Part shown: piece by piece, positions 1 to 11,500 of the stretch
Numbering within the stretch: the first letter of the stretch is position 1
Layout: every line of letters starts with the position of its first letter
Assembly (NCBI GenBank): GCA_903813345.2
Contig: CAIIXF020000002.1
Coordinates: 12,730,150 to 12,794,149, forward strand
Direction: 5' to 3'
Length of the DNA stretch: 64,000 bases
DNA from: Owenia fusiformis
Taxonomy: Eukaryota; Annelida; Polychaeta; Sabellida; Oweniidae
The notes under the pieces: model-generated
What the model was told of the DNA's origin: nothing
Seen by the model: only the letters and a program-made list of their open reading frames with translations
Databases searched by the model: none
Position numbers and translations under genes: made by a program

Positions 1-110
1 TTTTTATTCAATTAACAATAGTTTTTGGCTCACACAGAGCCTATGATATTGACTAGGCGTCCGTCCGTTCGTCCGTCAACATTGGCCGCACAAATTAATT
101 AAAACTGCGT
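1..110. repeat. Truncated repeat with hairpin and CCGT microsatellite
   Basis: A short hairpin (GGCTCACACAGAGCC, about positions 28-42) is followed by a CCGT-rich tract at about 58-80. This hairpin-then-(CCGT)n order matches the 5' ends of the larger pearl/HINE-like repeats at 11.4, 23.4 and 58.97 kb. Only the 5' part is visible and no core repeat follows. Confidence 0.4.
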
Positions 111-159
111 TTCGTATTAAGTCATATCAACCTTCATTTTATGTATAACCATAGTGGTA

Positions 160-250
160 GACTGTAAATCTAGTAAATCTAGTAAAACTAGTAAATCTAG
201 TAAATCTAGTAAATCTAGTAAAATCTTGTAAAATCTTGTAAAAACTTGAT
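160..250. repeat. 9-bp tandem repeat (TAGTAAATC-like)
   Basis: About eight imperfect copies of a TAGTAAATC-type unit run from about 165 to 245, degenerating into AAATCTTGT copies. A short inverted match to its start (GGTAGACTGTAAATCT) lies near 5765-5800. The sequence could be the remnant of an outer inverted repeat around the 0.5-4.7 kb element. Confidence 0.6.
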
Positions 251-487
251 TATTCAATGTCTAAGATATAAAGTGCAAATGTCGAAAAAGCACTGAAAAT
301 GCCTTTGTATGAATGAAATGAACATGTAGAAAAAATTCTACCTTTTATTTCATTATATTTAGTTACAAAACAACTATATGTTAGTACTGGATAACAAATG
401 GTACACCCATTTTATCATCATACACAACCCACCCAAGAAGCATGCTCTATTAACAAATTAAGCCACACATTTAAGGACTGAGGGGAC
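251..487. other. No recognised feature
   Basis: AT-rich sequence with no supported gene or repeat structure. Confidence 0.5.
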
Positions 488-732
488 AATGCCACCCTAT
501 GCAGACAGAGCCTGTGGGAAATATTGGATGCGGAGCAAATGAGCGGAGGGTGCGGAGCTAACGGTCATTTTTGAATTTAAATTTGGGATATTTCTGAAAC
601 TAAGCCGTTTTGGGACTTCAAATATACCAAGATATGTGTATTTGACACCAAATATCAATACAATTGTGAAAATAGTAGCGCAATTCATTCTATAGCGACG
701 CAGTGTGCCTTAAACCTTTCCCAGACCTATAT

Positions 733-990
733 ATTTTGAAATTATCCTTTTAATACTGAGTCCCCAGCATTCATAAAAAATGGTGTTCAAGGTACACTAT
801 CTATACAAATTATTTTTGCATCTTGGAAGCCAGGCAGTATCTGTGTGATTTTATAAAAATTCGGAAATGTTCTTCAGATATGAGCCCCAAGATGGCTTCC
901 AAGATGCAAAAATAATTTGCAAGGTAGTGTATCTTGAACACCATTTTTTATGAATGCTGGGGACGCAGTATTAAAAGGATAGTCTCAAAT
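733..990. mobile_element. Hairpin MITE inserted in the left TIR
   Basis: An almost complete palindrome: the left arm near 738-835 is mirrored at about 895-985. Its shared core is ATCCTTTTAATACTG plus a block around 'aatggtgttcaaggtacact'. The equivalent place in the right TIR of the 493-4743 element is uninterrupted, so this is a later insertion. The target looks like a TA/TAT step. Confidence 0.7.
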
Positions 991-1022
991 ATACAGTTGG
1001 ACGGCACATTGGCTTAACCCAT

Positions 1023-2720
1023 CAGCTTTATGACGTGCACTTCCGCGTGGGACTATATCTTTACAACGGGAATTTCAAGTTTTTGTCAGTGTAGACATAA
1101 AAAGTTGCGGTCCTCTTACTCGCACAGTTTTTAATATTTTCATTTGAAACTTGCAGGAACGGTGCTTTGAATCTAGCTCTCTACTCTTTGAAAACGTCAT
1201 GTAGAATCAAAACAGTTAAACTATTTATTTTTTGTCGTGAAAATATTATTTTTTTAGTTTATTTTTATTTTACAACTTTTTGGGAAAAAATGTAACAAAT
1301 TTTTATCTCTTGTCATATTTATCCGATATTTTGTCATCATGAAATTCGAGATTCCTTTTAATGATGGTGCAAGTTTCATAACAATTGATGAATTTTTATT
1401 ATCAGTGTTATGTTTTCCAAAAACGGTGTACCACAGTGCATGTTTCTTTAATTGACGGCACATTTGCCTTTAATTGGGCGAACGTACAGGTCCCGACGCA
1501 ATAAGCTTTATTTGATTTAATACACTCAAAAATAAAGTTTGCTATCAAATCAGAATGTTCATAAAACATAAACCTTGCCTTTGTTTTCCCAATTCTAAAA
1601 GCAGGCCAAATAAACTATGATAATCGTTTGACTCTCGAGACTACAGAACTTGAACTTGAACATACTAAAATCGAAGTTACCTATGGTTACGCTTGTAAAG
1701 TTAATTATATGTTTAACGGCGTGCTGAGTGAATGTATCTAATCAAATTTGTGACATACCCATAAAATCGTAGATCACAATTCTAAGTTTAAAATGTAATT
1801 TGGATTCGTAAGAAGTATTTCTGTTTTAAACTTACCTTTGCTGTCTGAAAAAGATCAATATCCATAGACGGGGATGTTGAAACCTATATTTCCTTTGAAT
1901 GACCTGCATTTGTACTACGAAATGATCCTGTGGAGAAAAGTTGATGAATTCCAAACAGCTAGTTCTAGCAAATCTACTAGTATAAGCTTACTTTCTAAAA
2001 GTATTTCAATGTTAAAAATGTCTATTGATATGTTTCATTTTTAAAATGATCTTTTGCTTCCTTTAACTTATGTTTGTGACTTAATGAAGAATGCTGTTTA
2101 CCACATCAAACTTAAGACGTAAACTTGGCAATTACTCGATACATGTTATAACGCAATTTTCTTTCATTTTCTACAAAAATGGTATGTTTTCGAACGGTCA
2201 CTTATGTTAATCTATGACCATGGTATGTTTGAAAATGAAAGAACTGAACCAAGTATTGTCGACTCGGTTGAATCATAAGTTTTATTTTGATTGATTTAAT
2301 CTCTTCTTGAATTTTAAAACTTTTGTCCGAATTACATCTGCTATGGAATTAAAGTTCAAATATACCTCAGAATTGCTTATTGAATTAACCTAGCAATTAA
2401 TTTGAAAATAATTCTTTACATAGGTTATATATCATAGATATGTAAAAAATAAAAATGTGTTTTGAAAGATGAATTGGTAACAAACGTTTTCGTACACGTG
2501 CCATTCTTCACCTTCAGCCCACTTAAAGCACGAAATCCCGTATGACGTAATATAACGAAAATGCGCAGATAATTGATATTTTCCTTAATTTTAATTCAAC
2601 TCACATTGACCTTTCTTATTTAGAACGTGTTTAAAGTTCTCATGTTAAGAAAATAAATATGTGGAAAGGCAATGGTTTAAAGCTTATGAAAATGTAAAAA
2701 TCATAATTCAGTTTTTAAAA
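1023..2720. other. Interior of the transposon, non-coding
   Basis: AT-rich sequence inside the TIR transposon. No ORF above about 70 codons and no transposase motif was seen. Confidence 0.5.
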
Positions 2721-2729
2721 TAAGATATT

Positions 2730-3990
2730 GACATGCATTCACGCACATGTGACATTATCTCTTTTTGTGCGATTCAAACATAAAAAAATCTCATTACAGT
2801 TATACATATGAACCAATCTTAGCCATGCCTTTCTAATAGAAGGAACTAAATTTGAATCAAAAAATAATTCTGTGTAAAGATGATTCCCCATAGATATAAT
2901 AAATGTCAAAAATGTCAAAAAATTATCAAAAATCAAATACTTACATGCTTTTAAGCACACTGACCTTTTCTTGTTTTGCTCATTTCATTTACCTTGAAAA
3001 CCAAGGAGACCGAACGCAATTGCTATATACAACCTTGATATGTGTACCAAATCTATAATTGCATTTTCTCATGGAAGGAGCCAAGCAAAAATTATAAAAA
3101 TAATTCTGCGTAGAGGTGATGCTTCACAAATAATATTAATGTCCAATAATTAATTCAAGTTCAGTCAGCTTGAAGCTAGGAAGATGTTTGAATTATTGAA
3201 TTAACCCCCTCCCCAACTTCATTAATTAATTCATTTCTTCAAAATTAAATACTGACACGCATTTACGCACACATGACCTTTTCTAGTTTTGCTTATTTCA
3301 TTTACCTTGAAAACCAAAGAGACTGGACGCAATTGCCAAATACTTCTTTGATACGCGTGCCAGGTCTATAATTGCATTTTCTCATGGAAGGAACCAAGCA
3401 AAAATTATAAAAATAATTCTATGTTAAGGTGATGCTTCACAAATAATATTAATGTCAAAACTTTAATTCATTTCTTCAAATCCAAATACTGACACGCATT
3501 TACGCACACGTGACCTTTTCTCCTTTTGCTCATTTTATTTATCCTGAAAATCAGTGAGCCTTAATACATTGTTCGATACTTCTTTAATATGTGTCGGGTC
3601 TAAAATTGCAGTTTATCATGAAAGAAATCGAACAATTATTATAAAAATAATTATGTGTAAAGGTGATGTTCTTCAGATCATACAAACATCAAAATTGTAA
3701 TTCATTTATTGAACGTTTAATATCCACATGCTTTACCGCACACATAACCCTTTCCCCTTTTTCATTTCATCTATCTTAAAAATCAGTGAGCCTGAACTCA
3801 TTGCTAAATAATTTTTGATATGAGTCAGCTGCAGGTCTAAAATTGCATTTTATCATGGAACAAAACGAGCAATCATTATGAAAATAATTCTGTGTAAAGG
3901 TGATGTTCCAAAGACAATATATATGTCAATTTGATAATTCAGTTACTCATTATGAAATATCCACATGCTTTTACGCACACATGATAATTT
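2730..3990. repeat. Degenerate ~235-bp tandem array inside the transposon
   Basis: About six diverged units start near 2730, 2942, 3253, 3490, 3726 and 3961, each opening with a form of 'cacgcatttacgcacacatgacc'. They continue with 'tttgctcatttcatttacc', an 'ataattgcatttt' block and 'aaaataattctgtgtaaaggtgatg'. The last three periods are 235-237 bp; the earlier ones vary through indels. Confidence 0.7.
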
Positions 3991-4748
3991 TCTGAATGAC
4001 GCTACTTTTTGGATTCAACCATGCATATAACGTCGTAAAATACACATTTCTACCGAAATTATGCCCAACCGTTTTCGCAGAAAATGTAACAAATGAAGGC
4101 ATTTTATCGGAACTGATTGATATTTGGTACTTATAAAATATCGTATTTACTTTAACTTTTAAGCGATTCAGACATTTAAAAAAATGATGTTTAATCAATG
4201 TTAATTTTGCACGAATATAGGGTACAAAATGAGTGAAAGTCTCACGTGTTTGGTTGCATTTTACTCCCATTCACGTGCATTTTTCTAACATTAAAATGAG
4301 ATAGTTCGAAAGAAGATATCAGTAGAATTTTATCCGTCACTTTCATTTTCAAATGTTTAAATGTTTACCATTTCAATGGACCTCATAAAGATGGTAGACA
4401 ACGGACCAGAAACAAGTAGTGCGATGACGTCATATATCGCTACACCACTTTGATATAAAGTTTGGTAAACAACAATGGGTTTTTTCAATGTGCCGTCCTA
4501 CTGATATAGGTCTGGGAAATGTTTAAGGCATACTGCGTCGCTATAAAATGAATTGCACTACTATTTTCACAATTTTATTGATATTTGGTGTCAAATACAC
4601 ATATCTTGGTATATTTGAAGTCCCAAAACGGCTTAGTTTCAGAAATATCCCAATTTTAAATTCAAAAATGACCGTTAGCTCCGCACCCTCCGCTCATTTG
4701 CGCCGCACCCAATATTCCCCACAGGCTCTGTCTGCATAGGGTGAATGC

Positions 4749-6350
4749 GTACCATCTAAATGACACAGGCTTGTTTTCCCTCACAAAATGTTATAATGCT
4801 TAGCCTATCAGATAATTTAGTTCAGTCAATATGGTACAACGAAAATGGGACTTCTGCGCATGTTAAAATTTTTCGTCAAAACTCAACTTTTGTTCAAGTT
4901 GATACGATTGTCTTTCGAACTAGAGACTTACCTCATTCGAAAGATCATAAAAGACTTTATCTATGCTGAAAATCTTAGATCCAAACATAGTAGAATACGC
5001 CGTCAGTCCGCATTCGATTTTTTGAAGTGAGTTTCGTAGATCGTCAGATTTCTCCGACTGATATCGGGTTATCTCAAATTGGTTCGTTTATAAATACAAA
5101 TTTCTTTACCGTTGTAAGGCGCATGCGCAAAATTGATTTATAAACGTGATTGGTTGATGGTTTTTCTCCTGAGCATGCGTGAAGTCTGATGAACACTTAT
5201 GACGAAGACCGGAGCAAACATTACTAGCTCTCAAACGAAATTCCAAGATTCAGATCATTTCGCCGTGTTTGCTAAGCGTGTATACGTGAATGACAAGCTG
5301 TTTTGAGTAGATCAGGTACCTGTTTTAGACACAACATTGATTTAGCTTGACATTGATGTGCACATTGGCACTTTTGAGCATGTTAATACAAGTTTTTACA
5401 CGCTTAGCACGAGACGTGTTTTCGAAAAATCTGTTATCTGATTCACTCGATCTAATAATTGCCATTTATCCATTCCTCTCATATTAGATCTGAAACAGAG
5501 ATAGTGACTCTTAAAGTCTCCAGTTTAATTGAGATACTGACTCTTTTAGATAACAATGTCAAAATGCGCACTCTCAAAAAGTCTATCAAAACAAGTATTA
5601 GTGAAAATTACAAGTGATATAATAGTACACAGTGAAACCAATGTATCTAGTGACCAAAGGCAGCATTAAAGTGCCATCGTGTTAAGTACACTATCACGTA
5701 AATTGGATAAAGAAGAAGAAGAAGAAGGGACTTTTAATTGCCAAAAAGTCGAGTGAGCTGGCGAAGAACTTAGATTTACTTAGATTTACAGTCTACCGGA
5801 TCACCAGTGTCATGGGTTTGTCTCTCTAACCAATAGGAACCTGGCTTACAAAGGGGAATCCCCCTTTTAGCCATGCTAATAAAATTACCAGGCGAACTAA
5901 CGGGTAGAATTTTGAGGCTGGCTAATTGTGGTTTTACTAGTTAATTATCTCAACAATCCGACGGTAAGTCACACAATTATAATATATTCTTCCACTATTG
6001 TTAGTGTACCCTATGGTCATTCTTTTTTATTTTGCAATAAATGAAAAAAACATGCGGATTTTAATTTCAGGTCAGCTCAGTGCATGTTGGAATTTTTTAG
6101 CAATTTTTGAAAAGTAAACCACTGAATATTTTAGTTATACAAACATTCTGAAGAATTATCAACCCTCAATTAATAGATTAGGTACTCTAATGCATCTTTT
6201 GTGCAAGAATGAAAGATGTAGATGATGTTTGGAATGAATTATGTTTATCTGAAAATAGCACATGATCATGAAATTTCACATGCTAGATTGCGAGACCATT
6301 TTTGCGAGACACCCGTCACCATATTATAAGTGTTTTTAAGTTTCACAAGG
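4749..6350. other. Intergenic, no supported gene
   Basis: No gene is recognised. A short GAA run lies near 5708-5727, and an inverted match to the 160-250 repeat lies at about 5765-5800. Short ORFs here lack splice or family support. Confidence 0.45.
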
Positions 6351-6355
6351 ATCCA

Positions 6356-7425
6356 GCCGCTACCGTGGTATTGTTATTGTTAAAGCCTGGTATAACCGTG
6401 ACAATGCTATATTGTATTGCAAGGCCTGTCATGACCGTGGTAATGTTAAAGCCTGATATGGCCGTGACAATGCTACATGTATATTGCAAGGCTTGTCATG
6501 ACCGTGGTAATGTTAAAGCCTTCTATGACTGTGGCAATTGTTGTAAGGCCTGTCATGACCGTGGTAATGTTCACGTTCTTGAATGAGATTAGAATTATAG
6601 TTTGTGGAAGTGAATTATGAGTTAAAGTAGTAGTACATGTAGTAGTACACTGTAGTAGTCTAGATTTACATATTTAAGGTAGATAAACGATGAAATTTTT
6701 CATTACAGTATTCTCATGCAACTAAATGTATATTAATATAACCATTGTCACGGTCATATTAGGCTTTAACATTACCATGGTCACGACAGGCCTCGCAACC
6801 ATTGTCACGGTCATATCAGGCTTTAACATTACCACGGTCATGACAGGCCTTGTAGTCCACCCGTGTAGCTCAGCGGTAGCGCAGGTACCTCTTACGCAAT
6901 AGGTCTCGGATTCGATCCCCGGTTCAGGCAAGACTAAATTTGCTTGTTTGCGTGAAGTACTTCAGGGTGTTTGACTGAGTGGTCTGCAACTTGTACAAAA
7001 AGGCTGTGGTGTGTACTTGTATGTCTATGTATAAGTGCACATAAAAGAACACAGGGCTCCTTTAAGGAGGGGTTTCTGGGTCTATCTTCCATGTTAATTA
7101 TGTAAATTACGACCGTATATATACGGGACATACCCAAGAGGTATTGCTCACCTTCATTGGTGGTAAACAAAATACAATACAATACAATACAATACAATAC
7201 AATACAGGCCTTGCAACCATTGTCACGGTCATATCAGGCTTTAACATTACCACGGTCATGACAGGCCTTGCAACCATTGTCACGGTCATATCAGGCTTTA
7301 ACATTACCACGGTCATGTCAGGCCTTGCAATATAATATAGCATTGTTCCGGTGATATCAGGCTTTAACATTACTATGGTCATGACATGTGATATAAAATG
7401 GCATTGTCACGGTTATATCAGGCTA
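6356..7425. mobile_element. Foldback element with tandem-repeat arms
   Basis: The left array (about 6356-6575) carries ~60-bp units of the type GTCATGACCGTGGTAATG, TTAAAGCCTGATATGACCG, TGACAATG. The right array (about 6735-6852 and 7204-7425) carries the same units in reverse complement. The inverted arms are thus themselves tandem arrays, as in Drosophila FB/Galileo-type foldbacks. The right arm is split by a SINE. ORFs across the arrays are repeat artefacts. Confidence 0.7.
6853..7203 (+). mobile_element. tRNA-derived SINE, 351 bp, with 10-bp TSD
   Basis: The head is tRNA-like, with an A box (TAGCTCAGCGGTAG, about 6866) and a B box (GGATTCGATCCC, 6908-6919). An unrelated body follows, then an (AATAC)n tail of about seven units. 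It is flanked by the direct repeat ACAGGCCTTG (6843-6852 and 7204-7213). Insertion lies within the right arm of the foldback array. The A and B boxes would form an internal pol III promoter. Confidence 0.85.
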
Positions 7426-7439
7426 TTTCAATTTTTCAA

Positions 7440-7905
7440 AGTGCCATATCTAGCTTTCCAACGGCGCACTGAACAGCTGAATAATAGTGACCTTTAAATC
7501 TTGAATAATGCGATCAGCTGCTTACTTTTGGTCTCTAACTGTGTCCTGCATCAGTATCATTCATCCATGCAAGTATAAGGGCGCTGAACTACGTGTACTT
7601 CTTCTTCGAGTTAGACTTGCAAATATGTTCATTGAGTGAATGTTTTTTCGACCCATTTCTAATATGGCAGTTTGCTAAGTAGTGAGATATGCAATGAATG
7701 AAATGAATTTTGATAACCTCCGTCATATTGGAATTGGGCAGAAAAAACATTCACTCAACCAATAAGTCTTGATCGAAAAGGGAATACTTCAGCGCTCCGA
7801 TACTTGCAAGGATGGATGATACTGTTGTGGGGCACAGTTAGAGAACAAAATTAGTAAGGCGCTGATCACATTATCAGCTGTCAAAATCTAACATGGCTCT
7901 CTAAG
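7440..7905. mobile_element. Foldback (hairpin) element
   Basis: The arm near 7500-7672 is matched in reverse complement at about 7725-7884, including 'gagtgaatgttttttc', 'ctctaactgtg' and 'cagtatcat-catcc' blocks, with a spacer of about 60 bp. The outer motif 'aataatagtgacctttaaa' recurs near 51337, so the family is dispersed. No coding capacity. Confidence 0.65.
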
Positions 7906-7925
7906 TGAATAATTCTGCTACAGTT

Positions 7926-10900
7926 TTAGTACTCCCATATATTATTTACATGGCCAGGATCACAATGGTCATGGTTAAAATGACATGCTGAAATAGCTTT
8001 TTCAGCTCTCTGAAAATGAGACTGAAAAAAGTTAAAAGTTTGCATTTGTTTCGGAATGTTTGTTTTCAGAAAATGTGCCCAACATATTGCAAATGATAGG
8101 AGCTTTGAAAATTCATTTCTAGAAATAGAGAAAAAATGAAAAAACTGATTTGAAATATTTATGACCACAATTTTTGTTGTTGTTGTGCTTTAAAGCCGCT
8201 TTAACCTCGGCATTTAGTCACTTTGTGCTTGTTTTTCTCTATGTGCGCACACTACGTACTTTACACTTGTTGCACAGCTATTTTATATTAATCTATTATG
8301 TCTTTTCTTATTGACTCCCTTGTTCTTAACTTAATGTTATCTATGTACATATGTAAGCTTCATGTAATACTATGTACATACAGTCTCTGTCTGTTATTCT
8401 TGTTTTCTTATATATTAGAGTCTATTTAGTCTTGTTCAATTAGTTGTAATCTAATGTTCCTGATTTGTACTCTAGTAAGAGATTTATTAAAATCAGCCAT
8501 GAGTTTTATGTCTTTCAGGTTTCACATCTGCTCCTAATAATATTTTTTCAATAGAGTAGAACATACATTCTCTTTCATCATTGAACTTGGAGCATTCATA
8601 CTGGTAATGATTCACTGTCTCTACTTTGGAACATACACGGGGAAAGTCTACCTGTCTATATACAACATACCGCAGAGTAAGACACGCTTATACCGCCAAT
8701 CCAATGTTTGGTAAACTACATCTCATAGGAAAATGGTCAATAAAGGTAATACTAGGCCACTATCAATTCCCTTGGATGGTTAGAATCATTACTAAGATGT
8801 TCTAGCAGGCGGAATTGGCCCAGAATTTTAGTTGAAATATATTTTTTATGTCCAAATTAAGAGATAAGTAAAACGTATGATGGTTTTTGATTTGTTTTTC
8901 TCATTTGTACTCGCTTTAATTGATAACGAGCCATACATGCGACATACTTGGGCCGGTAAATGTGTGTTATATGCATAATATATTAAGTGTCAAATTATTA
9001 GGTCAAAATAGCAAAATCTTCACATAAACGCTGTCCTAAAAGATCCGATGTTATCCGATGGGATCGATGAGTAATATTATAAAGATCCGAAAATATCTTG
9101 AGTAAAGGATCTCAGAATCCGAACATTACTTTAGAAAAAACTGTTGAGCTCCGGTGATATTGCGAGTTTATGACGTTCTGATGATGAAATGGTGTTAGGG
9201 CTACTTTTGGGAGTTTTTGAACCTTGATTTAATTGCCTTTTTTAGAAGGGTTCCTCGTGATTAATACTATTGTAACATTTTGACCCAGACTGACACAGTA
9301 GTATAGAAATTAGGCTATCAACACTGGAGGATAGAAATAGCATTTAAATCAATTATTATCCATGTTCATGGATAAAAATGAATACGCTTTACTTTCCTAA
9401 TCTCTGCTGGTCAATCTGTCTTCATTTTAGTAGCCGTTGTACTGATATCTTATCTTTATAGTCAAAATTGAGAGCAAATGAGTATAACGGGTTTTTTGAC
9501 TTTGCACATTTTAGACCAATCAAAATATATAACTATTTTTCATATGTTTACTGTCTTGGTAGATACAAAACAACACATATAATATTCTAATTAAACAAAT
9601 TTTTATATTTTGTGGCCTCATTCCGTTAAGAGTGGTATCAAACCATTGATTTAAATGTTTTTATATAATCACTTTATATGACATCTGTTCAGTTTGACTA
9701 AATAATTCAGATTTTGAATAAAACATGGCAACGGGGTTGAAGGACCAAAGTTTATACCAAAATCATTGGATTATGAGCATTGTCAGCATGATAGAACTGT
9801 TTTAAAGAACTTTGTGGCACACAGATGTTGACGTATAGTGCTGCGGGAATCATATCATATTATTTTATATCCCGACGCCAGGAATATACGATAGATTAAC
9901 AGGAATATTTGTTATATACGTCATGTTATTATATGATTACCCTAAAGCTTACTCACTACCTCATCGGGCTCTACTCACGGTACAATCAGAATACTCAGGC
10001 AGTAGCATAGGGTCCTACAGAATTGTACTTGTGGTATAATCGGGTCTTTCATTTTCAACTTTCACCAGTGATTTCAATGATATGCGTGACAGTGATTAGA
10101 AACAAATGTGATAAATATGCACCTATTGTATCTTTAAAAACTACTATATCGGTTACAAACAATTCTGTGTTTTACCTATTTCTCATATTGAGAAATTCAA
10201 TATAGAAACAGGAGTTTATTAACTTCCCCCCTACATTTTCAGACATCTTCGGGTCTTTGCTTGGCGGTAGGTTGTATATAGGCAGGTAGACTCCCCCCCC
10301 CGTGATGTAGAGCATAGTTTATTAACATCAGGTCTGATCTTAGCAATGTGATTATTCAGATCAGGATATGACCTGTGATTATTTGGTTATCTGGTACAGT
10401 CTATATGCATATGCAGATTTTGCTTAAGTTGTACTTTAACTCACAGACACGGGAACAAGAGTTCATCCCCTTCCCACTCACTATGTATGAGGTAGATATT
10501 TTTTTACCTTAGCTATACAGTGACTGGGGGGGGGGGAGATTTAAATCTTCCTGCGCCTGTGCTTTAACTTGTGTACTTTGTATATTTATTTATTTTTTAT
10601 TAATTTATTTATCAGCATTTATTTATATGCAGCATTTTGTTATTTTATTTGTTTGTTTAAACAGTATTAACAGATAATTGGCTAGTACATGTATTAGACT
10701 TATGTCACACATAATGAATGTTTCACACATAACTCTCCATAAGTTATCACCTCCTTAAGAGGAATACTAAGAGATGTCCATTGATTTAATGTAGAATTAA
10801 TCTCTGTCTTGTGTGTAAGTTGAACAATTTCAAATAGAACACTATTTTGAGGTAACAAAGTAGTTCCCCTCACAAGATTTACTGCATGTGTCTAATTTAG

Positions 10901-11385
10901 TACAAATCTTGAAATGACCCCTTGCCCTTCAGACTGTTAGAGCAATAAACATTTCTTTAGTGGCCACTCTACAAATGAAATGACACGTGTTAAAAAGAAT
11001 AATAATACTGCATATCAGGCTTGATTTTGTTCATTCTGGATTAAACCAGATTCTACTGCAAAAGAAGTCTCATTTATTGTTAAAGGGTCACATTACACCT
11101 TTAACTTATTTTATGCATAGATATTGGTTCAGGTAAAATTTGAATCCCTGCAAAGAGATTCTTCACTAGTTTGGCATCTTTATATGAGATTGAAAATATT
11201 TTTTTTTAATTTTTTGTCTTAAAAGCTGCTCAATCTCAGACAAAACCAACCCATTCATTGGCCAAATCAATCGTTCTTCTGCAGGTATTTCCTTGAAAGC
11301 CATTTCTGATTCAATATGAAGTTAATATACTTGGACGATTAAAGTTCAAATCAAAGGTACAGTATTTCATAACAAGGTATTGTAT
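7926..11385. other. Intergenic, no supported gene
   Basis: AT-rich sequence with homopolymer tracts (C-run about 10293-10300, G-run about 10520-10530) and a low-complexity TTTATTTATT stretch near 10580-10650. Short ORFs lack motif or splice support. Confidence 0.45.
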
Positions 11386-11435
11386 CATTGTTATCCCATC
11401 GAACGAAGTTCGGAGGGATATAGGGAACGCCTCCG

Positions 11436-11500
11436 TCCGTCCGTCCGTCCGTCCGTCCGTCCGTCCGTACGTCCGTCCGTCCGTACGTCCGTCCGTCCGG
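11436..11500. repeat. (CCGT)n microsatellite
   Basis: A run of CCGT units, occasionally CCGTA, directly after the 5' hairpin. The ORF across it is a Ser-Val-Arg-Pro artefact. Confidence 0.9.

Larger units (their letters stand above)
493..4743. mobile_element. 4.25-kb non-autonomous TIR transposon, 5-bp TSD
   Basis: Long terminal inverted repeats of about 270 bp begin CACCCTATGCAGACAG and are about 95% identical. The left arm covers 493 to about 732 and continues at 991-1022; the right arm covers 4475-4743. The element is flanked by the direct 5-bp duplication AATGC (488-492 and 4744-4748). No long ORF is present; the small ORFs at both ends are mirror copies of the same TIR sequence. The interior holds a tandem array (2.7-4.0 kb). 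A 5-bp TSD with CAC...GTG ends resembles Transib/ProtoRAG-type elements, but the CACWATG heptamer is absent, so the superfamily stays open. Confidence 0.75.

Noticed and set aside
497-688. Conserved 63-codon ORF present twice (also 4548-4739)
   Set aside because: The two frames are the inverted copies of one transposon TIR. Conservation reflects TIR identity, not coding.
488-4748. Assignment of the 4.25-kb element to ProtoRAG
   Set aside because: The 5-bp TSD and CAC end fit, but the CACWATG heptamer, nonamer and any RAG-like coding sequence are missing, so only a resemblance is reported.
6302-6586. 94-codon ORF rich in KACHDRGNV repeats
   Set aside because: Read through the tandem unit of a foldback arm; the mirror ORFs in the right arm show the same artefact.
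6853-6930. Functional tRNA gene
   Set aside because: A and B boxes are present, but it is followed by a SINE body, an (AATAC)n tail and flanked by a TSD, and the cloverleaf is imperfect.
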